Positions 33,984 through 43,579 of a stretch of DNA of 64,000 nt are shown here, piece by piece. A program made the position numbers and the translations under genes. Every line of letters starts with the position of its first letter. The stretch's first letter is position 1. The notes beneath the pieces were generated by a model that did no database searches, was not told the DNA's origin, and was given only the letters and a program-made list of their open reading frames with translations. Origin of the DNA: Chitinophagales bacterium (GTDB lineage: Bacteria; Bacteroidota; Bacteroidia; Chitinophagales; Chitinophagaceae); contig JAURJU010000067.1 of NCBI GenBank assembly GCA_030832085.1, positions 1 through 64,000 of the forward strand. Reading direction: 5' to 3'.

Positions 33984-35234
33984 ATGATTGAAAAGAAAGG
34001 AGTTGTGGCTGTTATTCTGACCATCGGTGATGAATTGCTGATTGGTCAAACCATCGACACAAACAGTGCATGGATGGCCACTGCACTGAACCATGCTGGA
34101 ATAGCTGTCAGAAGACGTGTAGCTGTCGGTGACGACTGGGATGCCATCTGGACTGCCCTTACTGAGGAAGGAAAATCGTCAGACATTGTATTGATCACGG
34201 GTGGGCTGGGACCCACTTCGGATGACATTACCAAGCCATTGCTCTGTAGTTTTTTTGGGGGGGAAATGATCACTGATAAAGGTGCATTGGACAATGTTGT
34301 GGAAATCTTTTCCAAAAAACTGAACAGGCCATTGTTAGAAAGAAACCTAAAGCAGGCTGATGTCCCAGACAATTGTAGGGTAATACCCAACAAAAGGGGA
34401 ACAGCACCCGGGATGTGGTTTGAAAAGGAAGGAACCATTTATGTAAGCATGCCTGGTGTTCCCCATGAGATGAAGGGAATGATGACCGACGATGTCATTC
34501 CGGAGCTGAAGAAAAGATTTGATGTTTCACCAGTACAACACAGAACATTGCTGACAGCAGGCATCGGTGAATCCTTTTTGGCTGAGCGTTTGTTGGACTT
34601 TGAAGCAGCCCTTCCTAAAGGTATCAAACTTGCATATTTGCCCAATTATGGCATGGTGCGACTGAGGCTGACTGCCGCAGGTGCCAAAGACGTCGAGGCT
34701 ATGATTGACCATCAATTTGAACAGCTCAAAAGCCTTGTAAAGGAGCACCTGGTCATCGACCAGGACCTCACACTTCAGGAAACCGTAGCACAAATGTTGC
34801 TGACAAAAAACAAGACCCTTGCCATAGCGGAAAGCTGCACAGGTGGCTATATTTCTCACTTGTTTACATTGCTTCCGGGAAGCAGTGCATATTACCTGGG
34901 AGGCATTGTCAGCTATTCCAACGCATTGAAGATTGACTTGCTGGGTGTTGATCCGGCCATTATCGAACAATTTGGAGCGGTAAGCATTGAAACTGTTTCA
35001 CAAATGGCAGATGGCATCAGAAAAAAAACAGGGGCAGATTTCAGCATTGCCACTTCCGGCATCATGGGACCAAGTGGTGAAACAGCTCAAAAACAGATTG
35101 GTTTTGTGTGTGTTGCATTCTCTTCAAAGGAACATACAAGCACAACCACCTTCCAATTTCGGTTTGATCGTCAAAGAAACATTGAATTGACAGCAGCCCA
35201 TGCGCTTGACTTTTTGAGGAAAAACATGGGATAA
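33984..35234 (+). CDS. cinA: CinA-family nicotinamide-nucleotide amidohydrolase
   Basis: Cytosolic enzyme of NAD recycling that deamidates nicotinamide mononucleotide; some members also act as ADP-ribose pyrophosphatases. The 416-residue protein has the full two-domain form. The N-terminal molybdopterin-binding-like domain has ILTIGDELLIGQTIDTNS (about 11-28) and VLITGGLGPTSDD. The C-terminal PncC amidase domain has LAIAESCTGGYISHLFT (about 280-296) and FSIATSGIMGPSG. Start and length fit homologues. The name refers to competence/damage induction in other bacteria, which is not implied here. The E2 gene follows after 77 bases. Confidence 0.94.
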   Translation: MIEKKGVVAVILTIGDELLIGQTIDTNSAWMATALNHAGIAVRRRVAVGDDWDAIWTALTEEGKSSDIVLITGGLGPTSDDITKPLLCSFFGGEMITDKGALDNVVEIFSKKLNRPLLERNLKQADVPDNCRVIPNKRGTAPGMWFEKEGTIYVSMPGVPHEMKGMMTDDVIPELKKRFDVSPVQHRTLLTAGIGESFLAERLLDFEAALPKGIKLAYLPNYGMVRLRLTAAGAKDVEAMIDHQFEQLKSLVKEHLVIDQDLTLQETVAQMLLTKNKTLAIAESCTGGYISHLFTLLPGSSAYYLGGIVSYSNALKIDLLGVDPAIIEQFGAVSIETVSQMADGIRKKTGADFSIATSGIMGPSGETAQKQIGFVCVAFSSKEHTSTTTFQFRFDRQRNIELTAAHALDFLRKNMG

Positions 35235-35272
35235 GTTAATGAATTTCAATACGAAAGAACCATTAAAACAGT

Positions 35273-35280
35273 TAACTTTA
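35273..35280 (+). promoter_or_regulatory. Possible -7 element for the E2 / radical SAM genes
   Basis: TAACTTTA has one mismatch to TAnnTTTG and lies 32 bases before the E2 ATG at 35312. No -33 partner is seen. The call is weak. Confidence 0.3.
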
Positions 35281-35311
35281 CATCAGGTAAAAATCCCTCT
35301 CAAACGCATAA

Positions 35312-36646
35312 ATGGCCTTAGTCAACATCATAATGCCCAAGCTCGGTGAGAGCATCATGGAAGCCACAGTGCTCAAATGGCACAAAAAAGTGGGTGATTT
35401 GGTCAGGCTGGATGAGACATTATTGGACATTGCCACAGACAAGGTGGACAGCGAAGTTCCCTCTACAGCGGAGGGAATTCTTGAAGAAATTCTTTGTCAA
35501 GAAAACGATGTCATTACCATTGGATCTGTCATCGGCAAGATAAGGACCAGTGCAATAGAGACAGCGTCTGAAAGAACAACACCCAAAACTGATCAGCCAT
35601 CCCAGTACAGTGCACATCAGCAACAAGAACAGGCTGTAAGGGTTCCCTTTCAACCAAGCGAGGTATCAGTTCCCCCAAAAACAGAAAAAGGAAGATTTTT
35701 TTCACCATTGGTGATGAACATTGCCTCAAGGGAGGGAATTCCATTATCAGAACTGGAGCGTATTAAGGGTTCAGGAAATGATGGGCGCATTACCAAAACC
35801 GATGTCCTGGATTATTTGAACACAAGAACTGGTCATCAATTCACCAATCCTGTGCAGGTTGAACATGCAAATGCACCAGTATCTCTTCATTCAACTGTGC
35901 CTGAAGGACATCTTTCATCCCAATCCACTTCTAATGCAAATGTAGAGGTCATAGAAATGGACAGGATGAGAAAGTACATTTCAGACCATATGACCCGAAG
36001 CCTCTCTACCAGCGCTCATGTAACAAGCTTCGCAGAAGCTGATGTTACCAACCTTGTTGCATGGAGGGATAGATCCAAAAAAGATTTTGAAAAACGAGAA
36101 GGCGAAAAAATCACCTTTACTCCCCTTTTTATTGAAGCCATTGTAAAGTGCATCAAGAAATATCCCATGTTGAACTCCAGTGTAATTGGAGACAAAATCA
36201 TCATCAAAAAAGATATTCATGTGGGAATGGCTACCGCACTGCCCAATGGAAACCTGATTGTGCCTGTCATCAAACATGCAGACCAATTCAACATCATCGG
36301 GCTGGCCAAACAAGTCAACCGGCTGGCCAATAGTGCCAGGTTTGGAAAACTACAGCCAACAGATACTCAGGATGGGACTTTTACATTTACGAATGTGGGT
36401 ACCTTTGGAAGCCTCATGGGAACCCCCATCATCAACCAACCACAGGTCGCCATCCTTGCTACTGGTGCCATCAAGAAAAAGCCTGTTGTCATAGAATCCG
36501 ACAAAGGAGACAGCATCGCAATCCGTCATATGATGTTTGTTTCCATGTCTTACGATCACCGGATCATAGATGGAGGAATGGGTTCACTTTTTCTGGCTGC
36601 CTTTGTGGACGCTTTGGAATCTTTTGATGTCAACCGTAGTTTCTAG
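35312..36646 (+). CDS. Dihydrolipoamide acyltransferase (E2) of a 2-oxo acid dehydrogenase complex
   Basis: Core acyltransferase of a 2-oxo acid dehydrogenase complex that moves the acyl group from lipoyl-lysine to CoA. The 444-residue protein has one lipoyl domain (1-~78) with Lys44 in ATDKVDSE. A flexible linker follows, then a peripheral-subunit-binding domain (LVMNIASREGIPLSELERIKG, about 134-172). The catalytic CoA-acyltransferase domain (about 210-444) has His416 in SYDHRIIDGG. Branched-chain or 2-oxoglutarate type cannot be settled from sequence; the single lipoyl domain fits the branched-chain type. No E1 or E3 gene is adjacent. Its stop overlaps the start of a radical SAM gene by one base. 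Confidence 0.93.
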   Translation: MALVNIIMPKLGESIMEATVLKWHKKVGDLVRLDETLLDIATDKVDSEVPSTAEGILEEILCQENDVITIGSVIGKIRTSAIETASERTTPKTDQPSQYSAHQQQEQAVRVPFQPSEVSVPPKTEKGRFFSPLVMNIASREGIPLSELERIKGSGNDGRITKTDVLDYLNTRTGHQFTNPVQVEHANAPVSLHSTVPEGHLSSQSTSNANVEVIEMDRMRKYISDHMTRSLSTSAHVTSFAEADVTNLVAWRDRSKKDFEKREGEKITFTPLFIEAIVKCIKKYPMLNSSVIGDKIIIKKDIHVGMATALPNGNLIVPVIKHADQFNIIGLAKQVNRLANSARFGKLQPTDTQDGTFTFTNVGTFGSLMGTPIINQPQVAILATGAIKKKPVVIESDKGDSIAIRHMMFVSMSYDHRIIDGGMGSLFLAAFVDALESFDVNRSF

Positions 36647-38841
36647 TGGGCAGCTCCATTTTTCTCATCACTCCCCCATTTACGCAACTGAATACGCCTT
36701 ATCCGGCAACAGCCTACATCACTGGATTCTTACAGACCAAAAATATCAACAGCAAGCAGGCAGATCTTGGCATTGAAACCATCTTGTCCATCTTCAGCAG
36801 CAAAGGCCTGCATCAATTGTTTCAGCAAATCAAGACATGCGGAAAACCGATGTCTCCCAATGCCAAACGGATGCTGGCCCTGGAGCAAGAATACATGGAT
36901 ACAGTTGACCATGTGATTGGTTTCCTGCAAGGCAAGAATCCCACTTTGGCCTATCACATCAGCAAGCGAAAATTTCTACCCGAAGCTTCAAGATTCGAAC
37001 AAACGGAACACCTTGATTGGGCTTTTGGAAACATGGGAAACAATGACCTCTCCAAGTTCCTCTGTACCATGTACATGGAAGACCTTTCTGACCTGATCAA
37101 AGAAATGGTTGATGAACATTTCGGTTTCAGTCGCTACGCGGAACGCCTGGGAAGAAGCGCCAACAGCTTTGATGAGCTGTATACTGCACTCCATGGTCCA
37201 CTTACCTATATCGACAAGATTTACCTGAATCGGCTGGAACAATACATTTGTGAAATTGAACCAAGGATTGTGGCGCTTTCTGTTCCATTTCCTGGCAACC
37301 TTTACACGGCTTTCAGGTGTGCCCAATGGCTCAAACAAAACCGTACTGGCATCAAGATCGCCATGGGTGGTGGTTTTCCCAATACTGAACTGCGTTCCCT
37401 TTCTGATCCAAGGGTTTTTGAATTTTTTGATTTCATCACCCTCGATGATGGTGAAGCCCCGCTCGAAAACATGATTGGGTTTGTGGAAGGAACCAACAAA
37501 CTGGAAGACCTCAAAAGAACATTTTTGCTAGAAAATGGAAAGGTAAGTTACCGCAACAATGCTGTTTGTAAGGATTATAAGCAATCTGAGTTGGGTACAC
37601 CAGATTACGCGGGTCTATTGTTGGACCAATACATTTCTGCTGTTGAAATCGCCAATCCAATGCACAGACTTTGGAGTGACGGCAGGTGGAACAAACTGAC
37701 GATGGCGCATGGATGTTATTGGGGAAAGTGTACCTTTTGCGACATCAGCCTCGACTATATAAAGCTCTACGAACCCGTTGCAGCTTCATTGCTGTGCGAC
37801 AGGATGGAGGAAATGATCAAGAAAACTGGACAAAACGGTTTTCACTTTGTTGATGAGGCTGCACCACCGGCATTGATGCGCGCCATTGCATTAGAAATTC
37901 TCAAACGAAGGTTAGTAGTGAGTTGGTGGACCAATGTGCGTTTTGAAAAAAGCTTTACAAGGGATCTCTGCATTTTACTGCGTGCTGCAGGTTGCATTGC
38001 AGTAAGTGGTGGTCTGGAAGTGGCTTCGGATCGCTTATTGCAATTGATTGACAAGGGAATCACTGTTGCGCAAGTGGCAGTGGTGAACAAAAATTTTACG
38101 GAAGCAGGCATCATGGTGCATGCTTACCTCATGTATGGATTTCCAACCCAAAGTGAACAGGAAACAATAGATTCACTGGAGATGGTCCGACAATTGTTCA
38201 AAACTGGCGTACTGCAATCCGCCTTTTGGCATCAATTTGCCATGACGGCACACAGCCCCGTAGGGTTGAATCCTGAAAAGTTCAACGTAAAAAAAGAGCA
38301 TAAAACCATTGGCAGTTTTGCCAACAATGATGTAGCGCATATTGACCCAACAGGGGCAGACCATGAACGCTTCAGCTTTGGTTTGAAAAAATCACTCTTT
38401 AACTTTATGCAGCATATTGGAGTTGATGATCCATTGCAACAATGGTTTGATTTTAAAATTCCCAAAACGAGTATCGAGCCAGACCATATTCATAAGATTC
38501 TTTCGAATGATACACTACCCGTATTCAGGCCTTCAGCAAAAATGTTGTGGTTGGGAAAAACCCTGGATGTAGCGTATTATACAAAATCGAAAAAAGGGAT
38601 GCAGCGTGAAATGGCCAAGATCAGTTTTATCAACAAGAACACTGAATTGGTGGTTGACATTCCAAAGCAGGATGCCGATTGGCTGATACCGATCCTCGAA
38701 AGATTAAGGCCAGACCAACCCATGATGACCCTCCAGGAAATGAAAGAAAGCCATGAACTTGCAGGGCTGGAAAATTTTGAATTGTTCCTTGACAACAAAC
38801 CAATCAATGGAATGCACAAAGTAGGATTGATAAGGCTTTGA
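36646..38841 (+). CDS. Radical SAM protein with unusual CX4CX2C cluster motif
   Basis: A 731-residue soluble protein. The N-terminal region (1-~310) resembles the Rossmann-like cobalamin-binding domain of B12-dependent radical SAM enzymes (IFLITPPFTQLNTPYPATAY at the start). It lacks the DxHxxG histidine, so B12 binding is doubtful. The iron-sulfur ligands are Cys357, Cys362 and Cys365 in HGCYWGKCTFCD. This is CX4CX2C, one residue longer than the canonical CX3CX2C. A radical SAM barrel follows (VSGGLEVASDRLLQLIDKGI), then a C-terminal domain (~590-731). It starts with GTG overlapping the E2 stop by one base, so translation is likely coupled. Its reaction is unknown. Confidence 0.85.
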   Translation: MGSSIFLITPPFTQLNTPYPATAYITGFLQTKNINSKQADLGIETILSIFSSKGLHQLFQQIKTCGKPMSPNAKRMLALEQEYMDTVDHVIGFLQGKNPTLAYHISKRKFLPEASRFEQTEHLDWAFGNMGNNDLSKFLCTMYMEDLSDLIKEMVDEHFGFSRYAERLGRSANSFDELYTALHGPLTYIDKIYLNRLEQYICEIEPRIVALSVPFPGNLYTAFRCAQWLKQNRTGIKIAMGGGFPNTELRSLSDPRVFEFFDFITLDDGEAPLENMIGFVEGTNKLEDLKRTFLLENGKVSYRNNAVCKDYKQSELGTPDYAGLLLDQYISAVEIANPMHRLWSDGRWNKLTMAHGCYWGKCTFCDISLDYIKLYEPVAASLLCDRMEEMIKKTGQNGFHFVDEAAPPALMRAIALEILKRRLVVSWWTNVRFEKSFTRDLCILLRAAGCIAVSGGLEVASDRLLQLIDKGITVAQVAVVNKNFTEAGIMVHAYLMYGFPTQSEQETIDSLEMVRQLFKTGVLQSAFWHQFAMTAHSPVGLNPEKFNVKKEHKTIGSFANNDVAHIDPTGADHERFSFGLKKSLFNFMQHIGVDDPLQQWFDFKIPKTSIEPDHIHKILSNDTLPVFRPSAKMLWLGKTLDVAYYTKSKKGMQREMAKISFINKNTELVVDIPKQDADWLIPILERLRPDQPMMTLQEMKESHELAGLENFELFLDNKPINGMHKVGLIRL

Positions 38842-38855
38842 GTAAGTAGTTACAG

Positions 38856-38893
38856 TAAAAAATGCTGGGCCAAGGAAAAAGTTTGACCCAGCA
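38856..38893 (-). terminator. Probable terminator of the S9 peptidase gene
   Basis: On the minus strand TGCTGGG and CCCAGCA form a 7-bp stem with a 17-base loop, followed by six T. It lies between two converging genes. It lacks a T run on the plus strand, so it should act on the minus-strand gene only. Confidence 0.55.
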
Positions 38894-38905
38894 AGATTTA
38901 TCAGC

Positions 38906-41848
38906 CTATTGGTCCAATTTTGTCTCAAGGCCCCAGTTTCGGCCTTTTTCCGTGGCAGGTACCCCATCCGTCAGCCAAACAGCAGGCTTCTCACCTTTCA
39001 ACAACCAATCAAAAAATTGTTGTTCCCTGATTTGGATGTCTTTTCTGTTCTTTCTCTCAATCAAGTTATGTGCTTCACCATTGTAATTGAGCATCCAAAC
39101 TTTTTTATTGAGCCTGCGCAATGCTGTAAACATCTCAATTCCCTGGTACCAGGGCACTGCACCATCGTTGTCGTTTGACATGATTACCACAGGTGTTTTA
39201 ACCTTTGGCAAATGAAACAGAGGGGAATTCTCCAAATACAACTGTGGCTTTTCCCAAAGTGTTGTACCAATCCTGCTCTGTGTCTTTTCATATTGGAACT
39301 GCCTGTTCATGCCGCTCTCCCACCGGATTCCCCCATAGGCACTTGTCATGTTGACAACTGGGGCTCCAGCCCATGCGGCAGCAAAAAGGGGTGTTCGGGT
39401 GATGATATGGGCTACCTGGTAGCCACCCCAGCTTTGCCCTTGAATACCCATTCTGGTGCTGTCAACCCATCCCTTTTTGACCAACGCCCTTGCCCCACTC
39501 ACCACATAATCATATGCGGCCTTTCCCGGATATCCATCGGTATAATGGATATCCGGCGCAAGTACTATATAACCGCGGCTGACAAAGAAGGGTATGTTCA
39601 GGCGGCTTGGTGTTGGGGCTGGTGCCTGGTAACTGAACAATCCATCAGAAAGGGTTTCATAGAAATAAGCAATCATGGGATACTTCTTTTTGGGATCGAA
39701 ATTTTCTGGTTTGTATACGATGCCAGTTGTCATTTTTCCATCATATGCTTTCCACGAAAAAAGTTCGGCATTCATCCAGTTGTAATGCGCTTGTTGAGGA
39801 TTAATGTGGCTGAATTGAACTTCCCTGACCAAATCTCTGGAAAAATGAATGTTGGGCGATACAGCAGGCGTTTCCTTGGTGTAGATAAACGCATTCGCAT
39901 CCTTTGCCTTGAGGGGAAGGCCCATGGAATAGGCGCCCATCTGCAACAACTTGATGGGTGCATTGGGCAAGAGTTGCATTGAACCCATTCCAGCATGCTT
40001 TGTCTTTTCGTCGAATATGCGCAGGAATATGGATTGACCTTCAGCAACTGCCCTTTCCTCCTCATCCATGCTGAGGTAGCGATAGCGTTGGTGCAGCTTC
40101 CTTCCATTTCCACCAGTCATGTTGATGGGTGCTGAAACACCCTTGGGATCGAGCTTCCAGATGTCAAACCGATCATATACATACAATGCAGCATCATTCT
40201 TTTGCCATCTCATTTGTCCATAAGGGTTGGGGTCTGAAGGCATATCGTACTCCTCATCGTAAAGTTTTGTAGGCACTTGTTTGCTGATGTTCAGTGCAGT
40301 TCCATTGTGGTAGGAGAAATAATGTTTTTGCTTGGAATCATACCAAATAATATGGTTGCCATCGGGTGAAAACTGCGGCAATCCAGATAGATTCTTTAAT
40401 ATCAGTTTTTTTGAACCTGTAACGGGATCTATAAGATAAATATCTTTTTTTGTAGCACCTTCCCATTGTGATGCTACCCGTTTGCCAATATCGCTGATTC
40501 CCAGAAATTGTTTTCCATCACCTTCAGCAGCAATGATCACCTGGGGCAGATCAAGGCCACCCAACTGTGTTAATCGCTTGTTGTCGAGCTGGATCATGGC
40601 CAAAAAGGACTTCCGGTTTTCCATTTCGGCTGTCCTAAGCTGATATGGTTGCAGGTAATCATCATTGTAATGCCATACATCCAGTTTTACAAGGTCCATT
40701 TCAACGAGGGAAGTATCCTTTATCGGCTTGATGGGAGCAGTACCAAGGAAAAGCCTTTTGCCGGATTTGCTAAAATTGGGTAAATAATTTTCGCTGATGG
40801 TCCAATTGATGTTCATGCCAGGCGTGAATTTGTCTGCAAGAACAGCTGCTTGTGCGTCACCATTTTGCCAGTACCACAACTTGTAAAATTTCTGCAATGA
40901 CTTGAATGCACTGTCGCGTTCTGCAACAAAAGCAATTTGATATCCTTGTTGATCAATGGTGAAATTCCTAAAATCATTTCCACCAATCAAGAGGGTATCA
41001 AGACGTTCTTCAACCGATCGCCAGATATATACCATCGGTTTGATGGCCTTGTTGGCCTTGCTGGAAGAAGATTCAACCAGCAACAACTTTCCATTTTCAC
41101 TCCACAAATACTCACTGATCAAGGGCAATGTCATTGTTTTTTTATGACCCAATTTTACTACTACCAGATCAGTTCCTTCCTGTATGGGTGCTGCAGTACC
41201 CTCATCCCCTTCGGCATCGTTTGTTTCATCGAAATCGTTCTCCCCTTTGGCTGTCAATTTTCTTTTTTGCTTTTTATCGGGAACTTGCTCAATGATCAAA
41301 GGAATATGCTGCTTTGAACTGTCCGGCTTTTTTACAGTGCTGTCTTTGACAATGGAAATTTTGACGGAATCGATCGCTTTTTTTACCAATTGATAGGCCA
41401 GCAGACCCCCTGCTTTTTCCGGCATTTTATATGAACTCACCCCTGCCACCTTCTCAAGTGCCAATGTGCTGAGGTCGAAGATTGCCAACGAATCCTTTGG
41501 CATTTCATCGGCCCTTTTCTTTTTTAACTTTGCTGCTCTTGTTTCTGCAAACAGGGGCTTGATCTTGAACACCATGAATCGGTTGTCTTCTGAAAAATTC
41601 AGGCTATATCCCCTTGGGAATGAGGTGTAATAAGACGAGTCAGCCTTTTGTAAAATCAATTGTCCATCGCCCTCTTGAGGATCAACTGTATAAGCAAACC
41701 AAGTCCCATTGTTGCTGATCTTGCGTTCTCCAATGGATTGCCATCCGTCATACACTGAATGATCCAGTACTTTTTTTTGTCCCAAACCTACAAGGCTGAG
41801 GAATAAGAATGCCAGGACGATTGAATGAGACTTTTGACAAATGAGCAT
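38906..41848 (-). CDS. S9 family prolyl oligopeptidase-like serine peptidase
   Basis: Exported serine peptidase or aminopeptidase of the prolyl-oligopeptidase clan. The 980-residue protein has a signal peptide (1-~23) and a long N-terminal beta-propeller-like region with WD-style repeats. The alpha/beta-hydrolase domain is C-terminal, with the triad Ser806 in GQSWGG, Asp895 in SNDNDGAVP and His927 in GEAHNL. A Lys/Asp/Glu-rich insertion around residues 165-230 (KKPDSSKQH, FDETNDAEGDEG) is probably a disordered loop. The substrate is likely peptides taken up into the periplasm (inference). It follows the EamA transporter gene by 47 bases. Confidence 0.92.
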   Translation of the reverse strand: MLICQKSHSIVLAFLFLSLVGLGQKKVLDHSVYDGWQSIGERKISNNGTWFAYTVDPQEGDGQLILQKADSSYYTSFPRGYSLNFSEDNRFMVFKIKPLFAETRAAKLKKKRADEMPKDSLAIFDLSTLALEKVAGVSSYKMPEKAGGLLAYQLVKKAIDSVKISIVKDSTVKKPDSSKQHIPLIIEQVPDKKQKRKLTAKGENDFDETNDAEGDEGTAAPIQEGTDLVVVKLGHKKTMTLPLISEYLWSENGKLLLVESSSSKANKAIKPMVYIWRSVEERLDTLLIGGNDFRNFTIDQQGYQIAFVAERDSAFKSLQKFYKLWYWQNGDAQAAVLADKFTPGMNINWTISENYLPNFSKSGKRLFLGTAPIKPIKDTSLVEMDLVKLDVWHYNDDYLQPYQLRTAEMENRKSFLAMIQLDNKRLTQLGGLDLPQVIIAAEGDGKQFLGISDIGKRVASQWEGATKKDIYLIDPVTGSKKLILKNLSGLPQFSPDGNHIIWYDSKQKHYFSYHNGTALNISKQVPTKLYDEEYDMPSDPNPYGQMRWQKNDAALYVYDRFDIWKLDPKGVSAPINMTGGNGRKLHQRYRYLSMDEEERAVAEGQSIFLRIFDEKTKHAGMGSMQLLPNAPIKLLQMGAYSMGLPLKAKDANAFIYTKETPAVSPNIHFSRDLVREVQFSHINPQQAHYNWMNAELFSWKAYDGKMTTGIVYKPENFDPKKKYPMIAYFYETLSDGLFSYQAPAPTPSRLNIPFFVSRGYIVLAPDIHYTDGYPGKAAYDYVVSGARALVKKGWVDSTRMGIQGQSWGGYQVAHIITRTPLFAAAWAGAPVVNMTSAYGGIRWESGMNRQFQYEKTQSRIGTTLWEKPQLYLENSPLFHLPKVKTPVVIMSNDNDGAVPWYQGIEMFTALRRLNKKVWMLNYNGEAHNLIERKNRKDIQIREQQFFDWLLKGEKPAVWLTDGVPATEKGRNWGLETKLDQ

Positions 41849-41895
41849 ATGAATGAAATTTGAAATGAAATTAACGAATTGGCTTTAAATAGAGT

Positions 41896-42783
41896 TCAAT
41901 GCTTTCGTACCAACTGTTTAGAATTTTGCCAAACATTTAAGCTTTGCAGCACTACTGTAAGCAGTATGATGGAAAGTCCTACATAAAATGTTATACCCAG
42001 CGTTTTGTGTTCATTGTACAGCATAAAAGCGAGGGCAATACCATAAATAGGTTCAAGATTGAAACTGAGGTTTACCGTAAATGGCGATATCCTTGCCAAT
42101 GCCCTGACAGATAGGTTAAAAGCAAGAACAGTGCAAAAAAGACTGAGAACCATCAACCAAAACAGGTCTTTTGCTCCCGGCAAATAGGTATTAACAGGTG
42201 CATAAAAAAAATAAATGGGAGCAACAAGGTTCAGTGCCATCCAACCTCCACCCATTTCATAAAAAGTAATGGTTTCAGGACCATGCTTTTCAATGAGTCG
42301 TTTGTTCAAAATGGGAAACAAGGATGCTAAAAATGCGGAAATGACGCCAAAAATGATTCCAGTCCTAAATGCCTGGTCAAAATGAAATATAAGATAAACA
42401 CCCAGGATGGCCAGCAGTCCGAGACCAACCTCTGAGAACAAAATAAGGCGTTTGGAAAGAAGTGGATCTAGGAAGGAGGAAAAAAATCCTACCGCAGAAA
42501 AACAAACCAATGCGATGGAAACATTGGCATATTTGATGGCACCATAAAAGCTAACCCAATGCAAGGCAATGATGGCACCGATTCCAACCAAGGGAAGCAT
42601 ATCCTTTAAGTGGAGGAGTTTGATTTTTTTGGTAAAAACTGAGATGAACAACAAGAGAATTGCTGCGAAAAGCATTCTATACCATACCAGCATCAGCTCA
42701 TTGATTGAAATCAGCTTGCCCAAAACACCGGTAAATCCCGCAAGAAAAATTGCGAGATGAAGTTGCAGAAATGCTTTTTTCAT
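41896..42783 (-). CDS. EamA / DMT-family transporter
   Basis: Inner-membrane transporter of the drug/metabolite transporter superfamily, with ten predicted helices in two EamA repeats (about 5-130 and 145-280). The 295-residue length is standard. Family members export amino acids or other metabolites; the substrate cannot be predicted. The N-terminal KKAFLQLHLAIFLAGFTGVLG and the second-repeat LSFNLEPIYGIALAF are typical. It lies 30 bases after the GT2 gene on the same strand. Confidence 0.9.
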   Translation of the reverse strand: MKKAFLQLHLAIFLAGFTGVLGKLISINELMLVWYRMLFAAILLLFISVFTKKIKLLHLKDMLPLVGIGAIIALHWVSFYGAIKYANVSIALVCFSAVGFFSSFLDPLLSKRLILFSEVGLGLLAILGVYLIFHFDQAFRTGIIFGVISAFLASLFPILNKRLIEKHGPETITFYEMGGGWMALNLVAPIYFFYAPVNTYLPGAKDLFWLMVLSLFCTVLAFNLSVRALARISPFTVNLSFNLEPIYGIALAFMLYNEHKTLGITFYVGLSIILLTVVLQSLNVWQNSKQLVRKH

Positions 42784-42813
42784 GAAATCGGTTGATAAAT
42801 GAGGGTGCCAGTT

Positions 42814-43551
42814 TTATTTAAAACTTTTACGACGGCCTCCAAACAGGTATTGCAATTGCATTGAAAGCACCCCGAGAATGCCCTCTTTAATGATTCCTTT
42901 GGTCATTTTCGAAGCACCAAATTTCCTGTCACGGAACACAATGGGTACTTCCTTTATGCGAAAGCCCAGCTTCCACGTAACAAATTTCATTTCAATCTGA
43001 AAGGCATATCCGATGAACTGAATGGCTCGCAGGTCAATAGCAGACAGTACTTTTCTTGAATAGCAAACAAAACCTGAAGTAGCATCATTTACAGGCAACC
43101 ACGTGATGATCTTGCTGTAGAGTGCGCCTGCTTTGGAAATCAATTTTCTGCTTAAAGGCCAATTTTCAATCATTCCACCCCTGACATACCTTGAACCCAC
43201 AGCCATGTCTGCACCTCCGGTATGACATGCATCAAACAACCTTTCCAGATCGTTGGGGTCGTGGGAAAAGTCTGCATCCATTTCAAAAATAAAATCATAA
43301 CCGTTGGACAAAGCCCATTCAAATCCTGCTATATAGGCTGTACCAAGACCAAGTTTGCCAGAACGTTCAATTAGAAAAAGTTCGTTGGGGTGATTTTGTT
43401 GGAGGTCTTTTACTATGAGTGCAGTTCCATCAGGTGAATTGTCATCGATGACAAGTACATGGTATTGCTGACCAAGGTTGAAGATAGCATCAAGGATATG
43501 CTGAACATTTTCCTTTTCCTTATAAGTTGGTATAATGACGAGTTTCTTCAA
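42814..43551 (-). CDS. Polyprenol monophosphomannose synthase-like GT2 glycosyltransferase
   Basis: Transfers a sugar (mannose in the best-known relatives) from a GDP-sugar to a polyprenol phosphate at the inner face of the membrane. The 245-residue GT2 protein has IPTYKEKENVQHILDAIF near the start, the first aspartate motif VIDDNSPDGT (about 34-43), and the metal-binding DADFSHDP (about 92-99). VGSRYVRGG and the basic RDRKFGASKM tail match the DPM1 group. There is no C-terminal membrane domain, as in the soluble DPM1 form. It sits between the exonuclease and EamA genes, about 30 bases from each. Confidence 0.92.
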   Translation of the reverse strand: MKKLVIIPTYKEKENVQHILDAIFNLGQQYHVLVIDDNSPDGTALIVKDLQQNHPNELFLIERSGKLGLGTAYIAGFEWALSNGYDFIFEMDADFSHDPNDLERLFDACHTGGADMAVGSRYVRGGMIENWPLSRKLISKAGALYSKIITWLPVNDATSGFVCYSRKVLSAIDLRAIQFIGYAFQIEMKFVTWKLGFRIKEVPIVFRDRKFGASKMTKGIIKEGILGVLSMQLQYLFGGRRKSFK

Positions 43552-43579
43552 ATCAGATTGTCTGGTTCTTGGCCCGGAT

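Noticed and set aside
39212-39982. Plus-strand open frame of 256 codons
   Set aside because: It is antisense to the S9 peptidase catalytic domain.
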